From Diadema setosum (lineage: Eukaryota > Echinodermata > Echinoidea > Diadematoida > Diadematidae): a DNA stretch of 64,000 nucleotides. The position numbers and the translations under genes were made by a program. The stretch lies in NCBI RefSeq assembly GCF_964275005.1, contig NC_092698.1, positions 26,001,947-26,065,946 of the forward strand, written 5' to 3'. Positions 24,401 to 36,800 of this stretch are shown piece by piece; positions within the stretch are counted from its first letter, which is position 1, and each line of letters starts with the position of its first letter. The notes beneath the pieces are model-generated. The model did not search any database. It was not told the origin of the DNA and saw only the letters and a program-made list of their open reading frames with translations.

Positions 24401-24551
24401 ATCAAAGTACAAAACAATGACATGGACTTGAAAGACAATTGCTCAAAGTACAACACCTCCGTTGTCGTCATTACATACTATTTGACAGAGTCAGGATGCA
24501 ACATTCTGCAGCAGTCGAAGCAATGTGGTCTCCAACACAAAACAGAGGGAT

Positions 24552-24552
<1 letters not shown>

Positions 24553-24583
<31 letters not shown>
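24553..24583. repeat. (GT)n microsatellite
   Basis: GT run at the conserved SINE1-associated site. Confidence 0.85.
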
Positions 24584-24585
<2 letters not shown>

Positions 24586-24679
24586 GGTGCGTTTATATAC
24601 GAACGTAATTTCTACATGGACGAATGTGTAATACACCATTGAAGAAAAAAAAAAGTAAAATAGCTAGGTATTTTGTTTC

Positions 24680-24767
24680 GTGATCTTGTGGGGTTCGAAC
24701 CTGCACGAGTGCAACCTCACGTCTCTGAGACGGCGCCTTTAACCACTCGGCCATACGTCTCGACGAG
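24680..24767 (-). repeat. SINE1 tRNA-like head
   Basis: Minus-strand box B AGGTTCGAACCCC with one change nearby, and an intact box A TGGCCGAGTGGTTA. Confidence 0.6.
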
Positions 24768-24779
24768 AAAATATGAGGA

Positions 24780-25995
24780 ACGTAAACTTATGTATGTGAA
24801 AGATGAATCAGGAATCGATTCGTCCACATTCCATTCTCATTTTCAGTTTTAAACTGCAAAATTGTCAACCTCATGAGAAGATTTCAAAGAACAAAATGCA
24901 TGATAACTGCAGCTTATTGTCTCAGCTACAACATACTTAAATTTCAGAGGAAATGAAGCAAAATCAGCTGAGATAAAGTTGCTTAAACGTTGTCAAGTCA
25001 ATGGATGGTTTAAAAAAAATCACTTCCCATAGACATAACACGTAAACTTGTCCGATTTTACATCTTTACTTTTAATCACAATTTAAAGTATGATAACGTC
25101 ATCAAATTTCAAAACCATGACATGGACTTGAAAGGCAAATGTTAAAAGTACAACATATGTGAATTTGGGATAATATTGAGCTTAAACAACAGAGATACGA
25201 GCAAATGAATGTTAGAAACAGTACCTCAAAAAAATTAATTCCACTTTTTTGATTTCAGATGATTATATGATGACGTCATAATGTATTTCGGGAAATATTG
25301 ATACTTGAAACGTTATTTCCAATTCATATGCTTTTGTAATATGCAATAAAAACATAGGGTCAACGGACTTTTTAAAGAGCTATTGCGAAATAAACAAAGA
25401 CATGTTTTTCGCTATATTTCCACATAGACGCGCACACGAAATTTCAACTTTGACGCCAGCGCATTCCTTTGTTATAGGTCAACATCGATCGGAAATCAGT
25501 GGATATTGTTACTCAAAGTATCAGGAATCCAAATCAGTCAAAAAAATTGTATTTTCATGTTGGTTACGCCCTCTGCGCGCGAAATTGCGCGGACGGACGC
25601 GCACGCGAGAAAATGTTTGAAACGCTTAAAATTGTCTGAAACTTCGAGATTTCCCATTGGGAAGTCGTTTTGAGCCTTTTAAAATTTTGACGCGCTCTTA
25701 CGCGCGCGTAATGAAGACCTGGGTAACTAGCGTTAAAAAGTAAGATAGAGCGTGACCTGAACTTTATGTCCACCGAAAATGACGCAGAAATTACATCTAG
25801 TTATGAAGTTATGATCGATCATGTGACAAGGTCCGAAAATCACAAAATGGCGCCTAAATGACGTCATAGATATGTTACTGTCATGAAAACCTTATTGTGG
25901 CTAGATATTGTTATGAGACATGTTGACTGAAAATTTCATGTCATTCCGTAATGTCATTGTTGAGATATTGACGACACAAAATTGTCCAGAAAGAA
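24780..25995. repeat. Module P, copy 6
   Basis: TGACGTCA lies at 25271 and 25859. The first site has decayed to TAACGTCA (about 25,093). A CpG-rich patch lies at 25,570-25,710. Confidence 0.7.
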
Positions 25996-26175
25996 AGAAG
26001 AATAAAAACGAGATATGAAACTCGTCACACTGAAGACGAGTTAGGTGATACGCTGGGGGTCATCAGATGTCGGTCATCCGTGATCGACAAAGAAAAGAAT
26101 GTAATATAGCATCTTGAAGTTATAATGAGATACTTAGTTGAACTTTTTTGGGCCTACATTATTCAGATCACTTTT

Positions 26176-26712
26176 GCCGCGGCCAAGGCCAACCTCAATT
26201 GCGTGGCCGAGCCCCGCAAGTTAGTCCGTTTACACTGCCGGGCTCGGCCGCGCTTTCGATTCAAACCTTTCAATATTTTGTCGTAGTGGCGCTCTACTTG
26301 TAAACAAACGCAATTTGGTATTGTCTGGTTTTCAGATCCTTTGCCAACTGAATTCCGTGACGACAAAATCGCCGTTCGGGCAAAGGCCTTTCCCGAAGGA
26401 GAAAATCCTTTGCAGGACAAAACCACCTTAAACTATACTAGTTTTCGACGTTGAAGTGGTTAATATCCTGAATAGCGAAATAGTACAGGCTAGGGTTTGG
26501 AAACCAGACTAAAATTGGCCGCGCATTTAGCCCAATTTGCGTTTACACTGAGAAAAAGGCCGGGCGCGACCGCGGCTCGGCCGCGGCCGAGACCACCTCC
26601 AGAGCGTGGCCTAATGCGAGGCCAATTTTGGCCCCTCATTGGGCCTTTTGCGCGTTTACACCGAAATGAAGGTGGGCTCGGCGCGGCCGAGCCTCGCACT
26701 GTAAACGGGGTC
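26176..26712. mobile_element. GC-rich TIR element, 5' end deleted
   Basis: Same insertion as 7701-8300: the right end and flank (GTAAACGGGGTCCAAG) match. About 140 bases spanning the left flank and left TIR are missing, so the element starts abruptly at GCCGCGGCCAAGG. Confidence 0.7.
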
Positions 26713-28568
26713 CAAGTGATCCTCGGCACGTACAAATAAAACATGACAATTAAATGTTTATAACCATCTTGGCTTTAACAGTGGCCTTTTAAAACATGAC
26801 CTTTGACCATTATTTACATAACCAATATGACTCCCTCTAATCTTGCTATCATAATGATCAGTTCAGAGAGCTCTTACAGCTATATACAAGCCTGTGAGAT
26901 TTACCAGCAGTAAAACCAATGAAGCCTCCGATACAAAACAAGGGATATCGAGCAAGTGAGTCTGTTTTCATGAGAATGTGATTTATCCTGGACGAAAGTG
27001 ATGCCTCAATTAAAGAGAAAAGGGCAAAAGAAAAACGGGCCAAACGTACGGCTCCAGCGAAAGAGACATCGCCTTTAACCATATAACTATAGGTCTCCTC
27101 CAACTAAGAGTACACTTTGAACGTAAGCTTATACGTGAATGATAATTTATGACGATCTCACGTGATCGACACACATTCAAAGGGGACAGTTAGAAGTGGA
27201 AGGAGTGCTTAATCGTGTCATTAATTCCTAATCAATGACACCCCTACTATAGGCATATCATAATTTCTCATCTAAAATCAATGGTCTATAGGACTCATGC
27301 ACCATTACTTGTATCGTGCATAAACTTTGTTTTTTAAGCTTTGAGTGAAACGTGTCATAACATAATTCTGTAATTCCATCAGCAGTGATTGACATAATAA
27401 AGAAGAGAGATATATCACCGTATTGAACGCTTAGAACCTAACGGGGGGGGGGGTATTACAGCATGATACTCGGTTCTTTTCTGCCCAGATGCCAACAACA
27501 CCCATCACCCACGGCCACGCATAGAGAAACAGCCATGGCGAAAATAAAACTTTGCTTTCTCATAGGCAGAATGACACAGAACCCCGTCAAACACACTTCA
27601 CTTTTATTGGCAGGGATGGACATGAAAAAATTCATTACTAATACTAAACAGCGTATGCATTCCATTCATGTGGCGCGAGATACCTCGTTAGCAACATAAA
27701 GCCTGTCTTCAACTCCGTTGATCGAACAATGACAACCTGAAGAGATGAGCGAGACGCTATATGCACCTGGCCTAGAGTTAATTTATTCACTTCTCATTCC
27801 TACTTCAAGTTGGGTTATGTTATTGTAATCATTCCCATCTGCAGTATAGCAAAACCAAAGTGAGGGAAAAGGGGAGAGAAAAACGAAAGGTGGTGGAAGT
27901 AAAACTGCATGCACAACTGCAATCCACATCATTGCGTGTGACAAGTGAAGCAAATGTATTAGTTGTTATAGCAGTGTTTTTTGAGCATAAACAGGCAAAT
28001 AGACAGACAATGTCAAATATAAAAACCATCAATTTAATGTCAGAGAAGATGGTAAACAAGATGCATTGAAACTGTAACTAAATCGCTGCTCTTCTACTCG
28101 GTCACGGAACGTCCAACTTTATATTCAACAAAAAAAAAATGTTAGGGGAAAGAAACAAATTTAGATATAACATTCTTAAATTAAAAACAAGAAAAAGAAA
28201 ATGTCCACGTCAGGATTTAAAAAAAAAACGCCGCATGAACATGCATTATATTCTAGATGGGAATACGGTCTTGATGCAAAGGTCCAATGATTGTCTCATT
28301 ACTTTAAAAGCAATCTATGGTTCCCTTACCATCACCAGTACCACACCACAATGACGTCTCTAAAATCAATGGTAGCACATTTATCATTGCATCGTGCATT
28401 AACTCCCTTTTCCTAAACTACCAATGGAACGTGTCATATCTTATTGTGTATTTCGATCAGTAGTGATTGACTTTAAAGAAGAAAGATAATGCAAAAAAAA
28501 TTGAACGCTTACCACATTGCTTATAGGGCTATTCCAGTTTGGTACTGATCTGTTCTATTCTCCCAGAT
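26713..28568. other. Array segment without a gene
   Basis: Paralogous to 8301-10160. It includes a G-run (about 27,442), the landmark at 27,491 and a SINE2-like body. No coding potential is evident. Confidence 0.45.
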
Positions 28569-29098
28569 GCCAACAACATATTATCACCTATGGCTAAACT
28601 ACTGTAGTGAAACAGCCATGACGAAAATAAACGACAGAGAACCCCGTCATAATCACTACACTTGGAAAGGTGTTGCCCGAAATTCCTCATTATGAAGCAA
28701 TATCAAGTCACTTCCTTCCCTGCCTGTCTTTAACTCCGTTATTTGGTCAAACAATAACAACCTGGAATTCCAAAGAGATAAGCGAGACGCCATGCACCTG
28801 GACTAGAGTTAATTAATTCAGTTCCCATTCCTGTTAGTTATGTAAACGTACACGTTCCTAAATATCCTGCTACAGTATAACAAGAACAAATGAAGAGAAA
28901 AGGAAAGAGAAAACGAATGGTGGCAAGCGGGGTACTGTTTCAAGGGGCAATTTGCAACATAACGTGTGACAAAATTAAAGAAGCAAACCCAACCTCCAAA
29001 CTCCAATACAAAACAAGGGAAATAGTGTAGCTGTGTTCATGACATCAGAGTGAAGCTGAACTGCAGAAAAAAAGAAGAAGAAAGAAATAAAAGGAAAA

Positions 29099-29190
29099 AG
29101 TCCTGCGGGACTCGATTAACTTCTCTCCTTCCGGTCGGGCATTATAAACACGCAGCGTGCTAAGCGATTCTGCCTCACGGAAGATCCGAA
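29099..29190 (-). repeat. SINE2 tRNA-like head
   Basis: Decayed type, as at 10,691 and 19,777. Confidence 0.5.
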
Positions 29191-29723
29191 GATCTTCTGC
29201 GAAACTTAAATCTATCTATGTATGCTATACACAACACAAACTTACATTGATATTCAGTTTTTTGGCGATATACGTCAAGTGACTGATAGCGCTATTCAAC
29301 TTCCCACGAGTGGCCGCGTGGATTAGATCAATGTACAGTTGCAAAGATAAATCGGGAATCGTTTCGACCAGATTCCGTTCTCATTTTCAGTGATCGACAA
29401 CGAAAATAATGTTAAGTAGCGACTTGAAGTAATATTGAGAAATATTCGTGAAGTCCAATTCTTAATACAGTCCTACATAATTCAGATGAAATTGTTTCTG
29501 TCATGCAACCAATTGAAAATTTCGTGTGGTGTCGGCGCGTCCAAGTAAGTTGATTGGAAAGGATATGTGAATGAGTATTTACCAATAGGACTTTATATTG
29601 TAAAAGAAAATCAAACATGGCCATGCGGTCTTTTAAGAGTCATCTTCACTTTAACATTTGTAATTTCAAGTCCAAGTTGACAGTCAAAGCAATGTGGTCT
29701 CCTACACAAAACAAACGGATATT

Positions 29724-29761
29724 GTATGTGTGTGTGTGTGTCTGTACCTGTGTGTGTGTGT
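29724..29761. repeat. Interrupted (GT)n microsatellite
   Basis: GT tract broken by TCTGTACCTG, at the site where paralogues hold pure GT runs. Confidence 0.8.
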
Positions 29762-29846
29762 ACGTTTACATGAAAACGTGATTTCTACATGGACGAAGGT
29801 GAATACTCCATAAAAGAAAAAAAGCAAAAGATGGAAGTATTTTGTT

Positions 29847-29939
29847 TCGTGTTCTTATGGGGTTCAAACCCGTACGTATGCAACCTCACGTCTCTTGTGA
29901 CGTCGCCTTTATCCTCTCGGCCATGTACGTCTTGACGAG
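29847..29939 (-). repeat. SINE1 tRNA-like head (diverged)
   Basis: Box B is GGTTTGAACCC on the minus strand and box A is degenerate, as at 11,423. Confidence 0.5.
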
Positions 29940-31250
29940 AAAATATGAGGAACGTAAGCTTATATGTGAAAGATGATTCAGGAATCGTTTGGTCCACAAT
30001 CCATTCTCATTTTCAGTTTTTAGCTGCAAAATTATCAACCTGATGAGGAGATTTGAAAAAAATAAAATGCATGGCTACTGCAGCTTATTGTCTGAGTTAC
30101 CACATACTTAAGTTTCAGAGGAAATGGAGCAAAATCAGCTGAAATAAAGGTGCTTAAACGTTGTCAAGTCAATGCATGTTTTTTTAAAAAAAAAAATCAC
30201 CTCCCATAGACATAACACGTCAACTTGTCTGATTTTGAGTCCTTACCTTTAATCACAATAAAAAGTATGATGGTAAGTCTTCTCGAACTAAGAGTGTGGA
30301 AGCTTCTACGTGAAAGATAAATCCTGACGATCACCCGTGACCGACACATCTTCAAAGGGATCAGTTATTAGAGGTGGAAGCCCTCGTGCCAAGATATTTT
30401 CTCAGCAATTCCAAAGCAATGATACCCTTACATTTAGGTATACCATAATTTCCCTCTGAAATCATTGGTATTATTCCTGTACAATTGCTTGCCTTGTCCA
30501 TAAACTTTGCTTTACAAACTCTCAGTGAAAGGTGTCATAACATAATTCTGTAACTCCATTAGCAGTGATTGACTACATAAATAAAGATATATCAAATTGA
30601 ACGCTTAGCGCGTATAACTAAGGGGGATTTTAGCCTGATGCTGTGTTTTTCACTGCTCAGATACCAACAGCACTCATCACCTACGGTTACGTATAGAGAA
30701 ATAGCCATGACGAAAATAAGGTTTTCCCTTTCTTTGGCAGATAGACACACAACCCCTTTGAACACATTATAATTGACATGGAGGGACATGAAAAAGTTCA
30801 TTACTACTACTAAACAGTGATGCCTTCTACTCATGTGGCACAAGATACCTCTATAGCAACATAAAACCTGTCTACAATTCCTTTATTGGGTCAAACAATA
30901 ACAACCTGGAATTTCAAAGAGACGAGCGAGACGCCATACACCTGGCCTAGAGTTAATTTATTCAGCTGCTCCAGTTGAGTTATGTAAATTATTTTCCGAC
31001 CTGTCTTGTGCAGTGTATAACAGGAACAAACGTAGAGAAAAGGAAAGAGAAAACGAAAGGTGGCAAGCGGGGCACTGTATACCAAGGGCAATTTACAACA
31101 TTACGTATGATAAATGAAGCAAATCCAACCTCCAGCCTCCGACAAAAAAAAAAAAAGGAACTTGAGTGACTGTGTGTCGTGGGGTAATGACCTCGGAATG
31201 AAGCTGAACTGCCAAAAGAAAAACAAAGAAAGAGAGAGAAAAAAAAATAG

Positions 31251-31340
31251 CGTCCTGCGGGTCCCGAACATCTCGTCCTAAGGTAGTGCATAATGACCAT
31301 GCAGCGCGCTAAGCGACTATAAAGCCACACGGCTGTCCCG
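31251..31340 (-). repeat. SINE2 tRNA-like head
   Basis: Paralogue of 502, 12,843 and 21,962. Confidence 0.55.
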
Positions 31341-31870
31341 AAGATTGGATGTGAAATTCATATCTTTATATCATTTACAACATGAAAAAGTTCATTACTA
31401 CTACTAAACAGTGATGCCTTCCATTCATGTGGCACAAGATACCTCTATAGCAACATAAAACCTGTCTACAACTCCGTTATTGGGTCAAACAATAACAACC
31501 TGGAATTTCAAAGAGATGAGCGAGACGCCATACACCTGGACTAGAGCTAACCATATCAGCTCCCATTCCTGCCAGTTATCTAAACGTACATGTTCCTACC
31601 TATCCTGTTACAATATAACAAGAACCGATGAAGAGAAAAGGAACGAGGAAACGAAAGGTGGCAAGCGGGACACTGTAACAAGGGGCAATTTACAACATTA
31701 AGTGTGACAAAATTAATGAAGTAAACCCAATCTCCAAATCTCCAATACAAAACAAGGGAAATAGAGCAGCCGTGTTCACGGGTTACGTATACTTGATAAA
31801 ATAATACGATAAATGACATCGGAGTAAAGCTGAACTGCCGAAAAAAAAAAGAAAAAGAAAGAAAGAGAAA

Positions 31871-31960
31871 ACTCCTGCGGGAGTCGAACTTCTCGCCGTC
31901 CGGGTATGGCGTTATTAACACCCAGCGCGCTAAGCGATTTCGCCACACGGCTATCCTGAA
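31871..31960 (-). repeat. SINE2 tRNA-like head
   Basis: Paralogue of 1127, 13,468 and 22,579, with one added G in the loop region. Confidence 0.55.
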
Positions 31961-32009
31961 GATCCCATGCGAAACTTAGATATATGATAATACTATCGTG
32001 ACACTGCTG

Positions 32010-33265
32010 ATTGAGATGGCGCTATTCAACTTCCCACAAGTGGCCGCGTGGATTCGACCAATATACAGTTGCAAAGAACAATCGGGAATCGTTCCGTACA
32101 GATTGCGTTCTCATTTTCAGTCTTTAACTACAAAATTGTCGACCTGATGAGGAGATTTGAAAACATAAAATGCATGATGACTGCAGCTTATTGTCTGAGC
32201 TACAACATACTTAACTTTCAGAGGAAATGGAGCTAAATCAGCTGAGATAAAGGTGCTTAAACGTTGTCAAGTGAATGCATGGTTCTAAAAAAAATCACCT
32301 CCCATAGACATAACACGTAAACTTGTCCAATTTTGAGTCTTTACCTTTAATCACAATTTCTAGTATGATGACGTTATCATATTTCAAAACCATCACATGG
32401 ACTTGAGAGGCAAATGTTCAAAGTACAACATATCTGAATTTGGGATAATATTGAGCTTAAACAACAGAGATACGAGCAAATGAATGTCAGAAACAGTACC
32501 TCAAAAAAATCAATTCCACTTTTTTGATTTAAAATGACAATATGATGACGTCATCGCGTTTTCATGGCAATATTGATACTTGGAATGTTATTTACAATTC
32601 ATATACTTTTGTAATATGCAATAGAAATATAGGGTCAACGGACGATTTAAAGAGCTATGGCGAAATAAACAAAGACATGTTTTTTCACTATATTTGCAGA
32701 AAGACGCGCACGCGGAATTTCAACTTTGACGCCAGTGCATTCCTTTGTTATAGGTCGAAATCGATCGGAAATCAATGGATATTGTTACTCAAAGTATCAG
32801 GAATCCAAATCAGTCAAAAAAATTGCATTTTCATGTTGCTTACGGGTTCTGCGCGCGAAATTGCGCGGACGGACGCGCACGCGAGAAAATGTTTGAAACG
32901 CTTAAAATTGTCTGAAACTTCGAGATTTCCCATTGGGAAGTCGTTTTGAGCCTTTTAAAATTTTGACGCGCGCATGACCTGTGTAACTAGCGTTAAAAAG
33001 TAAGATAGAGTGTGACCTGAACTTCGTGTCCACCGAAAATGATACAGAAATGACATCTAGTTATGAAGTTATGATCGATCATGTGACAAGGTCCGAAAAT
33101 CACAAAATGGCGCCTAGATGACGTCATAGATATGTTGCTGTCATGAAAACCTTATTGTGGCTAGATTTTGTCATGAGACATGTTGACTGAAAATGTCATG
33201 TTATTTCGTAATGTCATTCTTGAGATATTGACGACACAAAATTGTCCAGAAAGAAAGAAGAATAA
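32010..33265. repeat. Module P, copy 7 (last)
   Basis: TGACGTCA lies at 32546 and 33119; the first site has become TGACGTTA. A ~20-bp deletion removes the second CG-rich half (GACGCGCGCATGACC near 32,965). The open frame 32542-32949 (135 codons) is the longest version of the recurring module frame, but it is interrupted in other copies. Confidence 0.7.
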
Positions 33266-33609
33266 AAAAAAATAAAGAGAGATTTTGACAATCACAATAG
33301 GTGATACGCTGATAGCGTATCACCTAAAAAAATAAAGAGAGATTTTGACAATCACAATAGGTGATACGCTGATAGCGTATCACCTAAAAAAGAGAAATTT
33401 TGACAATTACAATAGGTGATACGCTGATAGCGTATCACCTAAAAAGAGAAATTTTGACAATCACAATAGGTGATACGCTGATAGCGTATCACCTAAAAAG
33501 AGAAATTGTGACAATCACAATAGGTGATACGCTGATAGCGTATCACCTAAAAAATAAAGAGAGATTTTGACAATCACAATAGGTGATACGCTGATAGCGT
33601 ATCACCTAA
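33262..33609. repeat. Six tandem hairpin units, period 54-60 bp
   Basis: Perfect 13-bp-arm, 3-nt-loop hairpins at 33298, 33358, 33413, 33467, 33521 and 33580 (29 bases each). They are separated by near-identical A-rich spacers ending GACAATCACAA. They lie exactly at the right edge of the 9.2-kb array. The same hairpin occurs once at 7529. It resembles the terminal hairpin of a mobile element copied in tandem. Confidence 0.9.
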
Positions 33610-33766
33610 AAATATCATTCCCTTCCATATTCGTAGGCGGTGCATTCGATCCCCACCAACCCCTGGATCTACTAAAATAGCATTGAAAGTGCTCTAATGA
33701 ACTTACTAAGAGTATTTCCAGTTTTAAACAATTTTTGTTTTGTTGTTTTTTATATAAATAGGGTGT

Positions 33767-33774
33767 TCTGGAGT
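33767..33774. repeat. 8-bp target site duplication, left
   Basis: TCTGGAGT, repeated exactly at 38631-38638. An 8-bp duplication is characteristic of hAT transposons. Confidence 0.85.
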
Positions 33775-33834
33775 CAACGGCGTAGCCAGGATTTCATCTT
33801 AGGGGGGGGGGCGGTTAGTCTGCGAGGGAGCGAA

Positions 33835-36800
33835 GCGACCGAGCCCGAGCGAGCGGAGCGAGCGAGGGGGGGGGGGGAGGGTGTGGGAGGGGGGTGTCCC
33901 CCCTCCCGCGGTAAGAACTTTTTTGCATTTGGATGTTGTAAATGGTGCAATTTGATGCATGTTTTTGCGCGTTTTATCGACGTGAAACAATCCCACTTGT
34001 TTATGGTAGCAGTTTATTTTGATGTAGATTATTATTGAACAATTTGCCTATAAAAGGGTATAATTTAGATACACTTCTTGCATTAATTTATTCTTTTCAC
34101 TGAATATCATGAACGCGACTGGACCCGGGCGAGCGGAGCGAACGAGGGGGGAGGGGAGGGTGTGGGAGGGGGGTGTCCCCCTCCCACAGTAAGAACTTTT
34201 TGCATTTTGATGTTGCAAATGGTGCAATTTGATGCATGTTTTTGCGCGTTTTATCGACGTGAAACAGTCCCACTTGTTTAAGGTAGCATTATATTTTAGT
34301 GTAGATTATTATTGAACAATTTGCCTATAACATGATATAATTTAAATACACTTCTTGTATTCATTCTGTTCACTGAATATCATGAACGCGACTGAACCCG
34401 AGCGAGCGGAGCGAGCGAGGGGGGAGGGGAGTGTGTGGGAGGGGGTATCCCCCCTCCCACGGTAAGAACTTTTTGCATTTTGATGTTGCAAATGGTGCAA
34501 TTTGATGCATGTTTTTGCGCGTTTTATCGACGTGAAACATTCCCACTTGTTTATGGTAGCAGTATATTTTAGTGTAGATTATTGTTGAACAATTTGCCTA
34601 TAAAATGGTACAATTTAGATACACTTCTTGTATTTTAATTCTTTTCACTGAATATCATGAACGCGACTGAACCCGAGCGAGCGGAGCGAGCGAGGGGGGA
34701 GAGGAGGATGTGGGAGGGGGATGTCCCCCCTCCCACGATAAGAACTTTTTGCATTTTGATGTTGCAAATGGTGCAATTTGATGCATGTTTTTGCGCGTTT
34801 TATCGACGTGAAACAGTCCCACTTGTTTAAGGTAGCATTTTAGTGTAGATTATTATTGAACAATTTGCCTATAAAATGGTATAATTCAAATACACTTCTT
34901 GTATTAATTCTTTTCACTAAATATCATGAACGCGACTGAACCCGAGCGAGCGGAGCGAGCGAGGGGGTAGGGGAGGGTGTGGGAGGGGGGTTTTTTCCCC
35001 TCCCACGGTGAGAACTTTTTGCATTTTGATGTTGCAAATGGTGCAATTTGATGCATGTTTTTGCGCGTTTTATCGACGTGAAACAGTCCCACTTGTTTAA
35101 GGTAGCAGTATATTTTAGTGTAGATTATTGTTGAACAATTTGCCTATAAAATGGTATAATTCAAATACACTTCTTGTATTTTAATTCTTTTCACTGAATA
35201 TCATGAACGCGACTGAACCCGAGCGAGCGGAGCGAGCGAGGGGGTAGGGGAGGGTGTGGGAGGGGGGTTTTCCCCCTCCCACGGTGAGAACTTTTTACAT
35301 TTTGATTTTGCAAATGGTGCAATTTGATGCATGTATTTGCGTGTTTTAACGACGTGAAACAGTCCCACTTGTTTAAGATTGCAGTGTATTTTAGTGTAGA
35401 TTATTATTGAACAATTTGCCTATAAAATGGTATAATTCCAATACACTTCTTGTATTAATTCTTTTCACTGAATATCATGAACGCGACTGAACCCGAGAGA
35501 GCGGAGCGAGCGAGGGGGTAGGGGAGGGTGTGGGAGGGGGGTTTCCCCCCTCCCACGGTGAGAACTTTTTGCATTTTGATTTTGCAAATGGTGCAATTTG
35601 ATGCATGTTTTTGCGCGTTTTATCGACGTGAAACAGTCCCACTTGTTTAAGGTAGCATTATATTTTAGTGTAGATTATTATTGAACAATTTGCCTATAAC
35701 ATGATATAATTTAAATACACTTCTTGTATTCATTCTGTTCACTGAATATCATGAACGCGACTGAACCCGAGCGAGCGGAGCGAGCGAGGGGGGAGGGGAG
35801 TGTGTGGGAGGAGGTATCCCCCCTCCCACGGTAAGAACTTTTTGCATTTTGATGTTGCAAATGGTGCAATTTGATGCATGTTTTTGCGCATTTTATCGAC
35901 GTGAAACATTCCCACTTGTTTATGGTAGCAGTATATTTTAGTGTAGATTATTGTTGAACAATTTGCCTATAAAATGGTATAATTTAGATACACTTCTTGT
36001 ATTTTAATTCTTTTCACTGAATATCATGAACGCGACTGAACCCGAGCGAGCGGAGCGAGCGAGGGGGGAGAGGAGGATGTGGGAGGGGGATGTCCCCCCT
36101 CCCACGATAAGAACTTTTTGCATTTTGATGTTGGAAATGGTGCAATTTGATGCATGTTTTTGCGCGTTTTATCGACGTGAAACAGTCCCACTTGTTTAAG
36201 GTAGCATTTTAGTGTAGATTATTATTGAACAATTTGCCTATAAAATGGTATAATTCAAATACACTTCTTGTATTAATTCTTTTCACTAAATATCATGAAC
36301 GCGACTGAACCCGAGCGAGCGGAGCGAGCGGAGCGAGCGAGGGGGTAGGGGAGGGTGTGGGAGGGGGGTTTTTTCCCCTCCCACGGTGAGAACTTTTTGC
36401 ATTTTGATGTTGCAAATGGTGCAATTTGATGCATGTATTTGCGCGTTTTATCGACGTGAAACAGTCCCACTTGTTTAAGGTAGCAGTATATTTTAGTGTA
36501 GATTATTATTGAACAATTTGCCTATAAAATGGTATAATTCAAATACACTTCTTGTAATAATTCTTTTCACTGAATATCATGAACGCGACTGAACCCGAGC
36601 GAGCGGAGCGAGCGAGGGGGTAGGGGAGGGTGTGGGAGGGGGTTTTCCCCCTCCCACGGTGAGAACTTTTTACATTTTGATTTTGCAAATGGTGCAATTT
36701 GATGCATGTATTTGCGTGTTTTAACGACGTGAAACAGTCCCACTTGTTTAAGATTGCAGTATATTTTAGTGTAGATTATTATTGAACAATTTGCCTATAA

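Larger units (their letters stand above)
1..33609. repeat. Higher-order tandem array, unit ~9.2 kb
   Basis: Landmark sequences recur in the same order. The motif GCCAACAACAYCCATYAC lies at 9084, 18240 and 27491 (spacing 9156 and 9251). A second version lies at 10161, 19240 and 28569, and a third at 12251, 21358 and 30664. Between them come paired SINE2 blocks, module P, SINE1 heads with (GT)n tracts, and optional insertions. The leftmost unit is cut by the window edge and holds three P modules; the last is cut by the hairpin array at 33,262-33,609. No convincing gene was found. By eye the units differ by a few percent plus indels. A segmental duplication cluster or a long-unit satellite are both possible readings. 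Confidence 0.85.

Noticed and set aside
32542..32949. Recurrent 85-135-codon frame in module P as a possible protein gene
   Set aside because: Copies at 1795, 14136, 23248 and 32542 are open, but those at about 3815 and 6768 contain several stops, and differences between open copies are not biased to silent positions by eye. Openness in four copies follows from recent duplication.
33298..33608. CRISPR-like array
   Set aside because: The repeat units are regular and palindromic, but the spacers are also near-identical and the host is eukaryotic. It is a tandem hairpin repeat.
34904..35092. Repeated minus-strand frames beginning MGLFHVDKTRK in the satellite
   Set aside because: They recur because the 275-bp unit recurs. 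The frame runs into the G/C stem and has no family resemblance.
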